Shown piece by piece: positions 1 through 6,233 of a DNA stretch of 13,223 nt. The stretch's first letter is position 1, and each line of letters opens with the position of its first letter. This stretch comes from Streptosporangiaceae bacterium (GTDB lineage: Bacteria > Actinomycetota > Actinomycetes > Streptosporangiales > Streptosporangiaceae). The position numbers and the translations under genes were made by a program. The stretch spans positions 1 to 13,223 of the forward strand of contig JASHTQ010000269.1 of the NCBI GenBank assembly GCA_030040475.1, written 5' to 3'. The notes below the pieces were generated by a model. The model was not told the origin of the DNA. It was given only the letters and a program-made list of their open reading frames with translations, and ran no database searches.

Positions 1-522
1 CTGATCGCCAGGGCCTACGCCCGCACCCACGGGATGGACGTGCGGATCACCCGCTGCTGCAACAACTACGGCCCCTACCAGTACCCGGAGAAGGTCATCC
101 CGCTGTTCGTGACCAACCTGCTCGACGGCAAGCAGGTCCCGCTCTACGGCGACGGCGGCAACGTGCGCGGCTGGATCCACGTCGATGACCACTGCCGGGG
201 GATCCAGCTTGTGCTGGAACGCGGGCGGCCGGGGGAGACCTACCACATCAACGGCGACGCCGAGCTGACCAACCTCGAGCTGACGCAAGCGCTGCTCGAG
301 TGCTGCGGCGCGGGATGGGACATGGTCACCCGGGTGACCGACCGCAAGGGCCACGACCGGCGCTATTCCCTCGACGACAGCACGCTTCGGGCGATGGGGT
401 ACGCGCCGCGGATCCCGTTCCGCCGCGGCCTGGAGGAGACGGTCCGCTGGTACGCCGAGCACCGGGCCTGGTGGGAGCCGCTCAAACGGCGCGACGCCGC
501 CCTCGCCGGACAGGCGCCGTGA
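1..522 (+). CDS. rmlB: dTDP-glucose 4,6-dehydratase, C-terminal part (5' end outside window)
   Basis: RmlB turns dTDP-glucose into dTDP-4-keto-6-deoxyglucose, the second step of cytoplasmic dTDP-L-rhamnose synthesis. The reading frame is open from base 1, giving 173 visible residues of a protein usually about 320-350 long. The ATG at 34 is an internal methionine, not a start. Visible family hallmarks are NNYGPYQYPEK just after the point where the catalytic YxxxK would lie (outside the window), the GWIHVDDHC segment, and the C-terminal DRKGHDRRYSLD stretch that is highly typical of RmlB. The end reads ETVRWYAEHRAWWEPL, also typical. The stop at 520-522 overlaps the GTG start of rmlD by four bases, so the two are probably translationally coupled. 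Other 4,6-dehydratases are possible, but the DRKGHDRRY motif together with rmlD and rmlC next door makes RmlB very likely. Confidence 0.95.
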   Translation: MIARAYARTHGMDVRITRCCNNYGPYQYPEKVIPLFVTNLLDGKQVPLYGDGGNVRGWIHVDDHCRGIQLVLERGRPGETYHINGDAELTNLELTQALLECCGAGWDMVTRVTDRKGHDRRYSLDDSTLRAMGYAPRIPFRRGLEETVRWYAEHRAWWEPLKRRDAALAGQAP

Positions 523-1403
523 CGAGCTGGCTGGTCACCGGGGCGGGCGGCATGCTCGGCACCGACCTGGTCGCCGCGCTGGCCGCCCGCGGCGAGCACG
601 TGACCGGGCTGGCCCGGGCCGAGCTTGACGTGACCGACGCCGCCGCCGTCACCGACGCGATCGGGAGCGCCGGGCCCGACGCGGTGGTCAACTGCGCGGC
701 CTGGACCGGGGTCGACGACGCCGAGACCGCCGAGGAGCAGGCGCTGGCCGTCAACGGCCGCGGTCCGGCGAACCTCGCCGCGGCCTGCGCGCGGACCGGC
801 GCCCGGCTGATACACCTGTCCACCGACTACGTCTTCGCCGGGGACGCCGGCCACCCCTATGCCGAGAACGGCGTGCCCGCGCCACGCACCGCCTACGGAC
901 GCACCAAGCTGGCCGGCGAGCGGGCCGTGCTCGCCGCCCTGCCGGGCGCGGCCTACGTGGTCAGGACGGCGTGGCTGTACGGGGCGCACGGGCCGAGCTT
1001 CGTCCGGACCATGATCAAGCTCGAGGACCAGCGGCCAGCCGTCGACGTGGTGGACGACCAGCACGGCCAGCCCACCTGGACGGCCGACGTCGCCGCGCAG
1101 ATCATCGCGCTGGTGGACGCCGGGGCCGCGGCCGGCATCTACCACGCCACCAGCGGCGGGCAGACCACCTGGTTTGGCCTCGCCCGCGAGGTCTTCGGCC
1201 TGCTCGGCGCCGACCAGGACCGGGTAAGGCCGATACCGACGAGCGCGATGCCGCGGCCTGCGCCGCGGCCCGCCTACAGCGTGCTCGGTCACGGTGCCTG
1301 GGCCGCCGCGGGAATCCCGCCGATCGGCGACTGGCGGACGGCGCTGCATCGCGCTTTTCCGGGCGTCCTGGCCGCGCAGCGGGCCGCCGCGGCGGCGAGT
1401 TAG
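519..1403 (+). CDS. rmlD: dTDP-4-dehydrorhamnose reductase
   Basis: RmlD carries out the last step of dTDP-L-rhamnose synthesis, the NAD(P)H-dependent reduction of dTDP-4-keto-L-rhamnose. It is a 294-residue extended short-chain dehydrogenase. The nucleotide-binding motif TGAGGMLG is at residues 7-14, STDYVF at 101-106, and the catalytic YGRTK (Tyr126, Lys130) follows. The substrate-domain landmarks RTAWLYG and DQHGQPTW are present. The GTG at 519 is chosen because the dinucleotide-binding strand WLVTGAGG starts right after it and because it forms a GTGA overlap with the rmlB stop. The same frame stays open upstream to 300, but that extension would lie within rmlB. The C-terminus is alanine-rich. 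The stop TAG (1401-1403) interlocks with the stop of the convergent rmlC. Confidence 0.95.
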   Translation: MTSWLVTGAGGMLGTDLVAALAARGEHVTGLARAELDVTDAAAVTDAIGSAGPDAVVNCAAWTGVDDAETAEEQALAVNGRGPANLAAACARTGARLIHLSTDYVFAGDAGHPYAENGVPAPRTAYGRTKLAGERAVLAALPGAAYVVRTAWLYGAHGPSFVRTMIKLEDQRPAVDVVDDQHGQPTWTADVAAQIIALVDAGAAAGIYHATSGGQTTWFGLAREVFGLLGADQDRVRPIPTSAMPRPAPRPAYSVLGHGAWAAAGIPPIGDWRTALHRAFPGVLAAQRAAAAAS

Positions 1404-2011
1404 CCGGGCTGGTCCTTCCGCAGGACCTCGAGGTAGGCCTCGCAGTCGGCATAGGCCGGCAGCAGCCCGGCCAGGCGCGCCTCCTCGAGGGTCGGTGCGG
1501 CGGCGTCCTTCGGCGAGAGCACCGGCTGCGGGCCGGCCGGCCATTCGATGCCGAGGTCCGGGTCGAGGGGATGCACCCCGTGCTCGCGTCCCGGCGCGTA
1601 CGGCGTCGAGCACAGGTAGATCACGGTGGCCTGATCGCTAAGGGCGGTGAAGGCGTGACCGAGCCCCTCGGAGAGGAACACGGCCCGCCGGCTCTCCTCG
1701 TCCAGCCGCACCGCCTGCCAGCTCGCATAGCTCGGTGAGCCGACCCTGACGTCGACGACCACGTCGAGGACCGCGCCGCTGACGCAGGTGACGTACTTGG
1801 CCTGGCCCGGCGGAACGGCCGAGAAGTGGACGCCCCTGATCACCCCCCGGCGCGACACCGAGCAGTTGGCCTGCGCCGTCTGCGGCCAGTACCCGATCTC
1901 CTCGGCAAGCTCCCCGGCCCGGAACCATTCGAGGAAGTAACCCCGGTCGTCCCGGTGGACGGTGGGGGTGAACGTCCAGGCACCGCCGATGCTGATCGGC
2001 TCCATGCTCAC
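1400..2011 (-). CDS. rmlC: dTDP-4-dehydrorhamnose 3,5-epimerase
   Basis: RmlC epimerises dTDP-4-keto-6-deoxyglucose at C3 and C5 to give the L-rhamno configuration, acting as a cupin-fold dimer in the cytoplasm. The 203-residue product has the usual length. Visible hallmarks are DDRGYFLEWF (21-30), the RGVHF motif with catalytic-type His62, Lys72 in the GQAKYV segment, SEGLGHAF with His119, VIYLCSTPY with Tyr132 and Tyr138, and the late LSPKD (166-169). The start is a GTG at 2011-2009. An AAGGAG site at 2024-2019, seven bases upstream on the minus strand, supports it over the ATG two codons later. The gene faces away from the methyltransferase and converges on rmlD with a four-base overlap of the two stops. 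A related sugar 3,5-epimerase acting on another dTDP-keto sugar cannot be excluded, but RmlC fits best. Confidence 0.94.
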   Translation of the reverse strand: MSMEPISIGGAWTFTPTVHRDDRGYFLEWFRAGELAEEIGYWPQTAQANCSVSRRGVIRGVHFSAVPPGQAKYVTCVSGAVLDVVVDVRVGSPSYASWQAVRLDEESRRAVFLSEGLGHAFTALSDQATVIYLCSTPYAPGREHGVHPLDPDLGIEWPAGPQPVLSPKDAAAPTLEEARLAGLLPAYADCEAYLEVLRKDQPG

Positions 2012-2126
2012 GCCATCGCTCCTTAGCGTCGCGAACCCTACCGCCGGACCCTATCGCGGCGGCCCGACTGGCGCGCCGCCGCTATGCTTCACCTCGACCG
2101 ATCCAGAGCTACAGGAGGCTGCCGCG
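2012..2126. promoter_or_regulatory. Divergent promoter region between rmlC and the methyltransferase gene
   Basis: This 115-base gap must hold the starts of both divergent transcripts. On the minus strand two TAGGGT hexamers, matching actinobacterial -10 sequences of TANNNT type, lie at 2053-2048 and 2040-2035, 13 bases apart. The second would leave a short leader before the rmlC ribosome site. On the plus strand TATGCT at 2083-2088 is a possible -10 for the methyltransferase. I see no convincing -35 for any of these, so the promoter calls are tentative. Confidence 0.4.
2113..2118 (+). promoter_or_regulatory. Ribosome binding site that fixes a TTG start
   Basis: A perfect AGGAGG lies eight bases before the TTG at 2127-2129 and decides the start of the methyltransferase. 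The frame stays open upstream to an ATG at 1962, but that codon lies inside rmlC on the opposite strand and has no comparable site. Confidence 0.85.
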
Positions 2127-3074
2127 TTGTCGGGTCGAAGCAACAACACCCTGGAGTATTCGCGCACGCAGGCACCGCCCACCGTCGAATGCGCCTGGTG
2201 CGGACGCCGTTTCGACGACACCGACGAGCGTCTTACCGGCCGGGTGCGGTGCTCCCGCTGCGGCGTGGCCACCACCACGCCCTGGCCGAGCGACGAGCAG
2301 CTCGGCGCGGCCTACGCCGACTGGTACCGCCCGACGTCCGGCCGGTTCTCCGGGCTCGGCGACAAGGTGCTCCGCCGTACCCGCTCGGCGCTCGCCAGCC
2401 GGCTGCACGCGGTCCTTCCGCCCGGTCCGGTTCTCGACGTGGGAGCCGGCGACGGGACCCTGGTAGAGGCCTTCATCCGGCACGGGCGCGAGGCCGTCGG
2501 CCTCGAGCCGTACGCGTCCGGGCCGCACATCCGCAACGCCGAGGTCGAGGAGGTCGACGAGACCTGGTCGGCGGTCATCTTCTGGCATTCGCTCGAGCAC
2601 CTCCGCAGGCCGGGCCGGGCGCTGCGGCACGCGGCCGGGCTGCTGGCGCCCGGCGGGACGCTGGTGGTCGCGGTGCCCAACGCGACCAGCCTGCAGGCCC
2701 GCGCCTTCGGCGATCGCTGGCTGGCCCTCGACCTGCCCCGCCATCTCGTCCACCTGAGCCCGCCGGCCCTGCTGTCCACCATCGAGTCCCTCGGACTGCA
2801 CGTCGAGCGGGTCAGCTACCTGCGCGGCGGGCAGGTGGTGTTCGGCTGGGTGCACGGCATCGTCGGCAAGCTGCCCGGGCATCCCGACCTGTACGACGCC
2901 ATCCGCCGCAGCCAGGCGCGTCAGGCCGCGCAGGGCCCGGCGCTGCGGCTCTACGCTCTCGGCGCGGCGGTCGTCGCCCTGCCGTTCGCCGTGGCGGCGA
3001 CGGTGGTAGAGGTGGCGACGCGGAACGGCGGCACCATCTACGTCCAGGCGCGGCGTCCGGTGCCGGAACCTTAG
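2127..3074 (+). CDS. Zinc-ribbon class I SAM-dependent methyltransferase
   Basis: The product is predicted to transfer a methyl group from S-adenosylmethionine; the substrate is unknown. It has 315 residues from the TTG start. An N-terminal zinc ribbon has cysteines at 22, 25, 42 and 45 (CAWC and CSRC). The Rossmann-fold motif I, LDVGAGDGTL, is at 103-112, with the acidic residue GLEP at 125-128. FWHSLEHL is at 152-159, LAPGGTLVVAVPN at 173-185, and DLPRHLVHLSP at 202-212, as in the Methyltransf_23/UbiG-like group. A hydrophobic stretch at about 274-296 (LYALGAAVVALPFAVAATVV) could tether the C-terminus to the membrane. Next to rhamnose genes, methylation of a sugar or of a glycan-lipid intermediate is a reasonable guess, but nothing in the sequence proves it. 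The stop is nine bases from the stop of convergent paralog A. Confidence 0.85.
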   Translation: MSGRSNNTLEYSRTQAPPTVECAWCGRRFDDTDERLTGRVRCSRCGVATTTPWPSDEQLGAAYADWYRPTSGRFSGLGDKVLRRTRSALASRLHAVLPPGPVLDVGAGDGTLVEAFIRHGREAVGLEPYASGPHIRNAEVEEVDETWSAVIFWHSLEHLRRPGRALRHAAGLLAPGGTLVVAVPNATSLQARAFGDRWLALDLPRHLVHLSPPALLSTIESLGLHVERVSYLRGGQVVFGWVHGIVGKLPGHPDLYDAIRRSQARQAAQGPALRLYALGAAVVALPFAVAATVVEVATRNGGTIYVQARRPVPEP

Positions 3075-3083
3075 CGGCGAGTC

Positions 3084-4415
3084 CTAGGCCAGTTGCAGGT
3101 GCAGCCAGATCACGCCGCCGAGCACCGGCACCAGGCCCACGGTGGCCGCGCGCGCCAGCCAGGTCCCGGGACTGCGCACCGGCCCGCGCGGCCGGCTGAG
3201 CAGCAGCATCACCGCCAGCAGGTACACCTCGACGAATGACCGCAGGTCGGCGCTCAGGCTGTTCCAGGTGTCCGGCGTGACGATGCAGATCTCGATGAGG
3301 AACAACACCAGCGCCAGCCGCTCGTGCATCGGCGCCATGCCGGTGCGCATCGAACGCAGCGCCGCGGCCGCGAACACCAGCAGGACGGCCAGTTCGGCCA
3401 GCCAGACGTCGGCCGCGTTGTAGCTGATGAGGTCCAGCCTGCCGAGGTTGTGCCCGATGGCGACGAAGGGCGCGACGAGCGGCGTGCCGGCATTCCGCCC
3501 GGTATCCGCGAACAGCGGCACGGCTCCGGTGACGGCGTAGACGATGCCCTGCCAGCCGGCGAAGGCGACGGCGGGCAGCGCCCAGGCGATATCCTCGCGC
3601 CCCAGCCGGTTCCGGCGCCGCAGCAGGCCGGTCAGCCGTACGATGGCGATGGCCGCAACCGCCACCATGGCGGTTTCCCTGGTCAGGGCGGCAAAGGCGA
3701 GCAGCAGGGAGGCCGCGATCGGACGCCGGGCCCGCAGCGCGAGCAGCCCGGCGACGAGGAAGGCGGCGGCGACCGGCTCGGCGGTGTCCCGGGACAGGCT
3801 GGTGACCAGGCCGAAGTACCCGGGCAGCAGGAGCCCGTAGGCGGCATGCCGGCCGCTCTGCCTGGCGATCAGCGCGCCAAGGTAGCCGAGGGCGCCCAGG
3901 GCGGCGATGTTGACCGCGACGAGCATGTAGGGCACCAGGGCGGACTGGCCGAACGAGACCAGCCAGGTGATCACCGGATACCCGATGCGCATGAACCGGT
4001 AAGCCTGGTCCATGGTGATGCCGTAGGCGGTGTGCGAGAGGTTGACCGGGTTGATCGCGAGCCGGTAGAAGAACTGCCCGTCGTAGCCGTACTTCGGGCG
4101 AATCGGCATCCCCGACGGCAGCTGTGCCGGGTTCGCGAAGTACTGCCCGATCAGGATGAACCTGTCGATGCTCCGCCTGGCCCACAGGTCCCAGCGGGCC
4201 ACCACGAACGCGGTGGCCGCGAGCAGCACGATCAGCCCCGTGACGGCGGGCCGGTTGGTCCGCGCGATGACCGCGCCGGCCAGCCGCCGCCAGCGTCCGG
4301 GCGCAACCTCGCGTTCGATGCCGACGTCGAGGCCGGGGTCCAGCACCTGAGGTACGGCGTCAAGCTCGGCTGCCACACCGGGCTCCATGTCGACGCCAGA
4401 TTCTTGTATAGCCAA
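3084..4415 (-). CDS. Polytopic membrane protein, GT-C glycosyltransferase-like (paralog A)
   Basis: This 443-residue protein has a cytoplasmic N-terminus of about 55 residues and then roughly ten hydrophobic segments. The layout fits GT-C enzymes, which move sugars from polyprenyl-phosphate donors outside the membrane, but no characterised family is recognised. The loop after the first helix holds KYGYDGQFFYRLA with Asp112, a candidate for the catalytic acid or base. SRDTAEP (208-214) and LTRET (244-248) are also conserved in paralogs B and C, as are HERLA and LRSFVEVYL near the end. The TTG at 4415 is taken as start because AGGGA at 4426-4422 lies six bases upstream; the ATG at 4388 is the alternative and lacks a clear site. 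It lies 177 bases downstream of B in the same direction. Function as a glycosyltransferase is inference; a transport or scaffold role in glycan assembly is possible. Confidence 0.8.
   Translation of the reverse strand: MAIQESGVDMEPGVAAELDAVPQVLDPGLDVGIEREVAPGRWRRLAGAVIARTNRPAVTGLIVLLAATAFVVARWDLWARRSIDRFILIGQYFANPAQLPSGMPIRPKYGYDGQFFYRLAINPVNLSHTAYGITMDQAYRFMRIGYPVITWLVSFGQSALVPYMLVAVNIAALGALGYLGALIARQSGRHAAYGLLLPGYFGLVTSLSRDTAEPVAAAFLVAGLLALRARRPIAASLLLAFAALTRETAMVAVAAIAIVRLTGLLRRRNRLGREDIAWALPAVAFAGWQGIVYAVTGAVPLFADTGRNAGTPLVAPFVAIGHNLGRLDLISYNAADVWLAELAVLLVFAAAALRSMRTGMAPMHERLALVLFLIEICIVTPDTWNSLSADLRSFVEVYLLAVMLLLSRPRGPVRSPGTWLARAATVGLVPVLGGVIWLHLQLA
3221..4255 (-). repeat. Tandem duplication unit, copy in paralog A
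   Basis: This segment aligns with 4721-5755 at a constant offset of exactly 1500 bases and without visible gaps. The stretch 3221-3300 matches 4721-4800 at 73 of 80 positions by direct count, and most differences there are silent or conservative. The similarity fades at the extreme C-terminal coding end and in the N-terminal tail. Confidence 0.85.
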
Positions 4416-4592
4416 GGTCCGTCCCTGACGAAGGGCGGGCCAGGCCCGGACACACCGCCGCTTTTTCGGGCTTGTCGGACCAAAAGCCTACAGAAAACGA
4501 CTCTGCTACGCCCGCAAGCTGGCTGAATGCATGGTGGGAGATCACTTAGAAGTTCCGGTGGGACGTTCAGCTGCTGCCACGGTAACCGTCCG
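4416..4592. other. Spacer between tandem paralogs B and A
   Basis: This 177-base gap is visibly richer in A/T around 4461-4505 than its surroundings and codes for nothing I can support. It contains an interrupted palindrome ACGGT-A-ACCGT at 4579-4589, just past the stop of B, and CGGGCC-A-GGCCCG at 4436-4448. Neither has the T-run or stem length of a terminator. TAGGCT on the minus strand at 4490-4485 could be a -10 for A, but no matching -35 is seen. Confidence 0.4.
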
Positions 4593-5948
4593 TCACGACA
4601 GCGTCAGTCGGCGCTGCGTGACCGCGATCAGCGCGGGCACCAGGGATGCCGCCAGCGAGGGCAGCACCCAGGCGCCGAGGTATCGCCGGGCGGTCCCCAG
4701 CAGGATGACCGCGGCCAGCAGGTATACCTCGATGAACGACCGCAGGTCGGCGTCCAGGCTGTCCCAGGTGTTCGGCGTGACGATGCAGATCTCGATGAGG
4801 TATAGCACGAAGGCGAGCCGCTCGTAGACCGGGACGCTGGTCGCCCGCAGATGTATCAGCGCCGCGATCGTGAACGCGGCGAGGATGGCGATCTCCAGGA
4901 GCCACAGGTCGTACTGGTCGAACTGGCGGGTGTTGATCTGGCCGAGATTCGCCTTCAGCGCCTCGAGCGGCGCGATGAACGGAGTGCCGGCGTTGCGGCC
5001 GCCATCGGACAGTATCGGCAGGCTGCCTGTGACCGCCTTCACCACGATCTGCCAGGCGACGAAGGCCGCGGTCGGGACCAGCCACGGCAGGTCGTCGCGG
5101 CCGGGACGGACCCGTCGGCGGGCGATGCCGATGACCCGCACGATGGCGATGGCGGCGACCCCGACCATCACCGTCTCCCTGGTCAGCACGCCGTAGCCGA
5201 GCAGCAGGGCGGCCAGCACGGGCCGGCGGGCGCGCAGCGCCAGCAGCCCGCCGAGCAGGCAGGCGGCGGCGAGCGGCTCGGCGGTGTCGCGGGACAGGCT
5301 GGTGATCAGGCCGTAGTAGCCGGGCAGCAGCAGTCCCCAGGCGGCGTGCCTGCCGCCCTGCTGCGCGAACATGCCGCCCAGGTACCCGATGGCGGCGATG
5401 GCGGCGGCGTTGACCGCGACCAGCATGACGGGCACCACGTCGTGCTGGCCCGCCGAGACCAGCCAGGTCAAGACCGGGTATCCGATCCGCATGAACCGGT
5501 AGGGCCGGTCCACGGTAATGCCGTACGCGGTGTGGCTGAGGTTCAGCGGGTTGAGCGCCAGCCGGTAGAAGAACTGGCCGTCGTAACCGTAGGTCGGCTG
5601 CAGGGGAATGCCACGCGGCAGCTGCGAGGGGACCGAGAAGTGACGTCCGACCAGGATGAACGCGCCGATGCTGCCCTTGGCCCAGGTCTGCCAGCGGGCA
5701 ATCGCGAAGGCCACCGCGGCCAGCAGCGCGATCAGGGCGGGCAGCGCGGGCCGGTCGATCCTCGATGCGGGCGATCCATCAGGCCGGCCTGGCTCGCCGG
5801 CCTGTCCTGGCACCCCGTCCTGCCTGTTTCCGGGCCAGTTACCGGGCCCGGCGCCGTCGATGCCGGCCGCCGGGAGGAGTTCCGGGCCGTCCTGCATGGC
5901 CGCATGAGAGTATGGCATTCGTGGCACCGCGTAATCCTGACCGGGCAT
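4593..5948 (-). CDS. Polytopic membrane protein, GT-C glycosyltransferase-like (paralog B)
   Basis: This close relative of A has 451 residues. Residues 1-65 form a Pro/Gly-rich, probably disordered cytoplasmic tail with no likeness to that of A. The first helix follows (about 69-86), then the extracytoplasmic loop with TYGYDGQFFYRL (Asp123), SLSRDTAEP (218-225), LTRET, and the conserved VYERLAFVLYLIEICIV and DLRSFIEVYL segments. Over a 54-residue window beginning at RGIPLQP and ending at TWLVS, 43 positions are identical to A. The ATG at 5948 is preferred over the ATG at 5954 because AAGGA at 5960-5956 sits seven bases before the former but almost touches the latter. A role in lipid-linked sugar transfer outside the membrane is inferred only from the topology and the loop aspartate. 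Confidence 0.8.
   Translation of the reverse strand: MPGQDYAVPRMPYSHAAMQDGPELLPAAGIDGAGPGNWPGNRQDGVPGQAGEPGRPDGSPASRIDRPALPALIALLAAVAFAIARWQTWAKGSIGAFILVGRHFSVPSQLPRGIPLQPTYGYDGQFFYRLALNPLNLSHTAYGITVDRPYRFMRIGYPVLTWLVSAGQHDVVPVMLVAVNAAAIAAIGYLGGMFAQQGGRHAAWGLLLPGYYGLITSLSRDTAEPLAAACLLGGLLALRARRPVLAALLLGYGVLTRETVMVGVAAIAIVRVIGIARRRVRPGRDDLPWLVPTAAFVAWQIVVKAVTGSLPILSDGGRNAGTPFIAPLEALKANLGQINTRQFDQYDLWLLEIAILAAFTIAALIHLRATSVPVYERLAFVLYLIEICIVTPNTWDSLDADLRSFIEVYLLAAVILLGTARRYLGAWVLPSLAASLVPALIAVTQRRLTLS
4721..5755 (-). repeat. Tandem duplication unit, copy in paralog B
   Basis: This is the partner of 3221-4255 at a 1500-base offset. The best-conserved DNA lies at 4721-4800 and around 5461-5590, which encode the C-terminal EICIVTP/LRSF region and the YDGQFFYRL loop through the following helix. 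Confidence 0.85.
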
Positions 5949-6233
5949 GCGCATTTCCTTATCGAGGCGGCGGCCCAGGCCAGAAACGCCGCCATGCGGT
6001 GGATCGCGGCGAGCCTACCCTACCCTAGGCCGCTTCGCCGAAGATCTCCGCACGGGCCCCGGCAAGCCAACCCAACGTCCTGTTAACGCGCATATGACGG
6101 ACAGGTGGGCGAACGGCGACATGGGGATCACAAGGCCCTAACCGGACTAGGCGGGGCGGTAAGGTAAAGCGCCAGAGGGTGTATGGGGGGAAGCCGGCCG
6201 GAGGCCTGCCATGAACAGCCGGAGGTTGTACAC
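5949..6233. promoter_or_regulatory. Divergent regulatory region between paralog B and the dehydrogenase operon
   Basis: The 285-base gap separates two divergent transcription units. Read on the minus strand, 6029-6012 is a short tandem array of TAGGG units ending in TAGGCT. It offers several overlapping -10-like hexamers about 65 bases before paralog B. An 11-base palindrome CTTCG-C-CGAAG lies at 6033-6043, just upstream of that array, where an operator could sit. On the plus strand TAAGGT at 6160-6165 is a possible -10 for the operon. No clear -35 is seen for either direction. Open frames cross the region but have no start or ribosome site that I trust. Confidence 0.4.
6221..6225 (+). promoter_or_regulatory. 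Ribosome binding site of the dehydrogenase gene
   Basis: GGAGG lies eight bases before the ATG at 6234 and marks that codon as the start. The ATG at 6183, 17 codons upstream in the same frame, has no comparable site, and the extra residues do not look like family sequence. Confidence 0.85.

Noticed and set aside
363..1613. Long open frame on the minus strand across rmlD and rmlC
   Set aside because: It is rich in Arg, Gly and Pro with no domain or plausible hydrophobic core, and it overlaps two strongly recognised genes. Long antisense frames are expected in DNA this GC-rich.
1962..2126. In-frame upstream extension of the methyltransferase to an ATG at 1962
   Set aside because: It would overlap rmlC and lacks a ribosome site. 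The TTG at 2127 has a perfect AGGAGG eight bases upstream, and the zinc ribbon starts after it.
4436..4448. CGGGCC-A-GGCCCG inverted repeat between B and A
   Set aside because: The loop is too short for a real hairpin of full length, and in GC-rich DNA such a match is expected by chance.
3324..6086. Long plus-strand open frames opposite paralogs A and B
   Set aside because: They mirror each other only because A and B are duplicates. The predicted proteins are low-complexity Gly/Gln/Asp/Arg strings without motifs, while the minus strand encodes clear membrane proteins.
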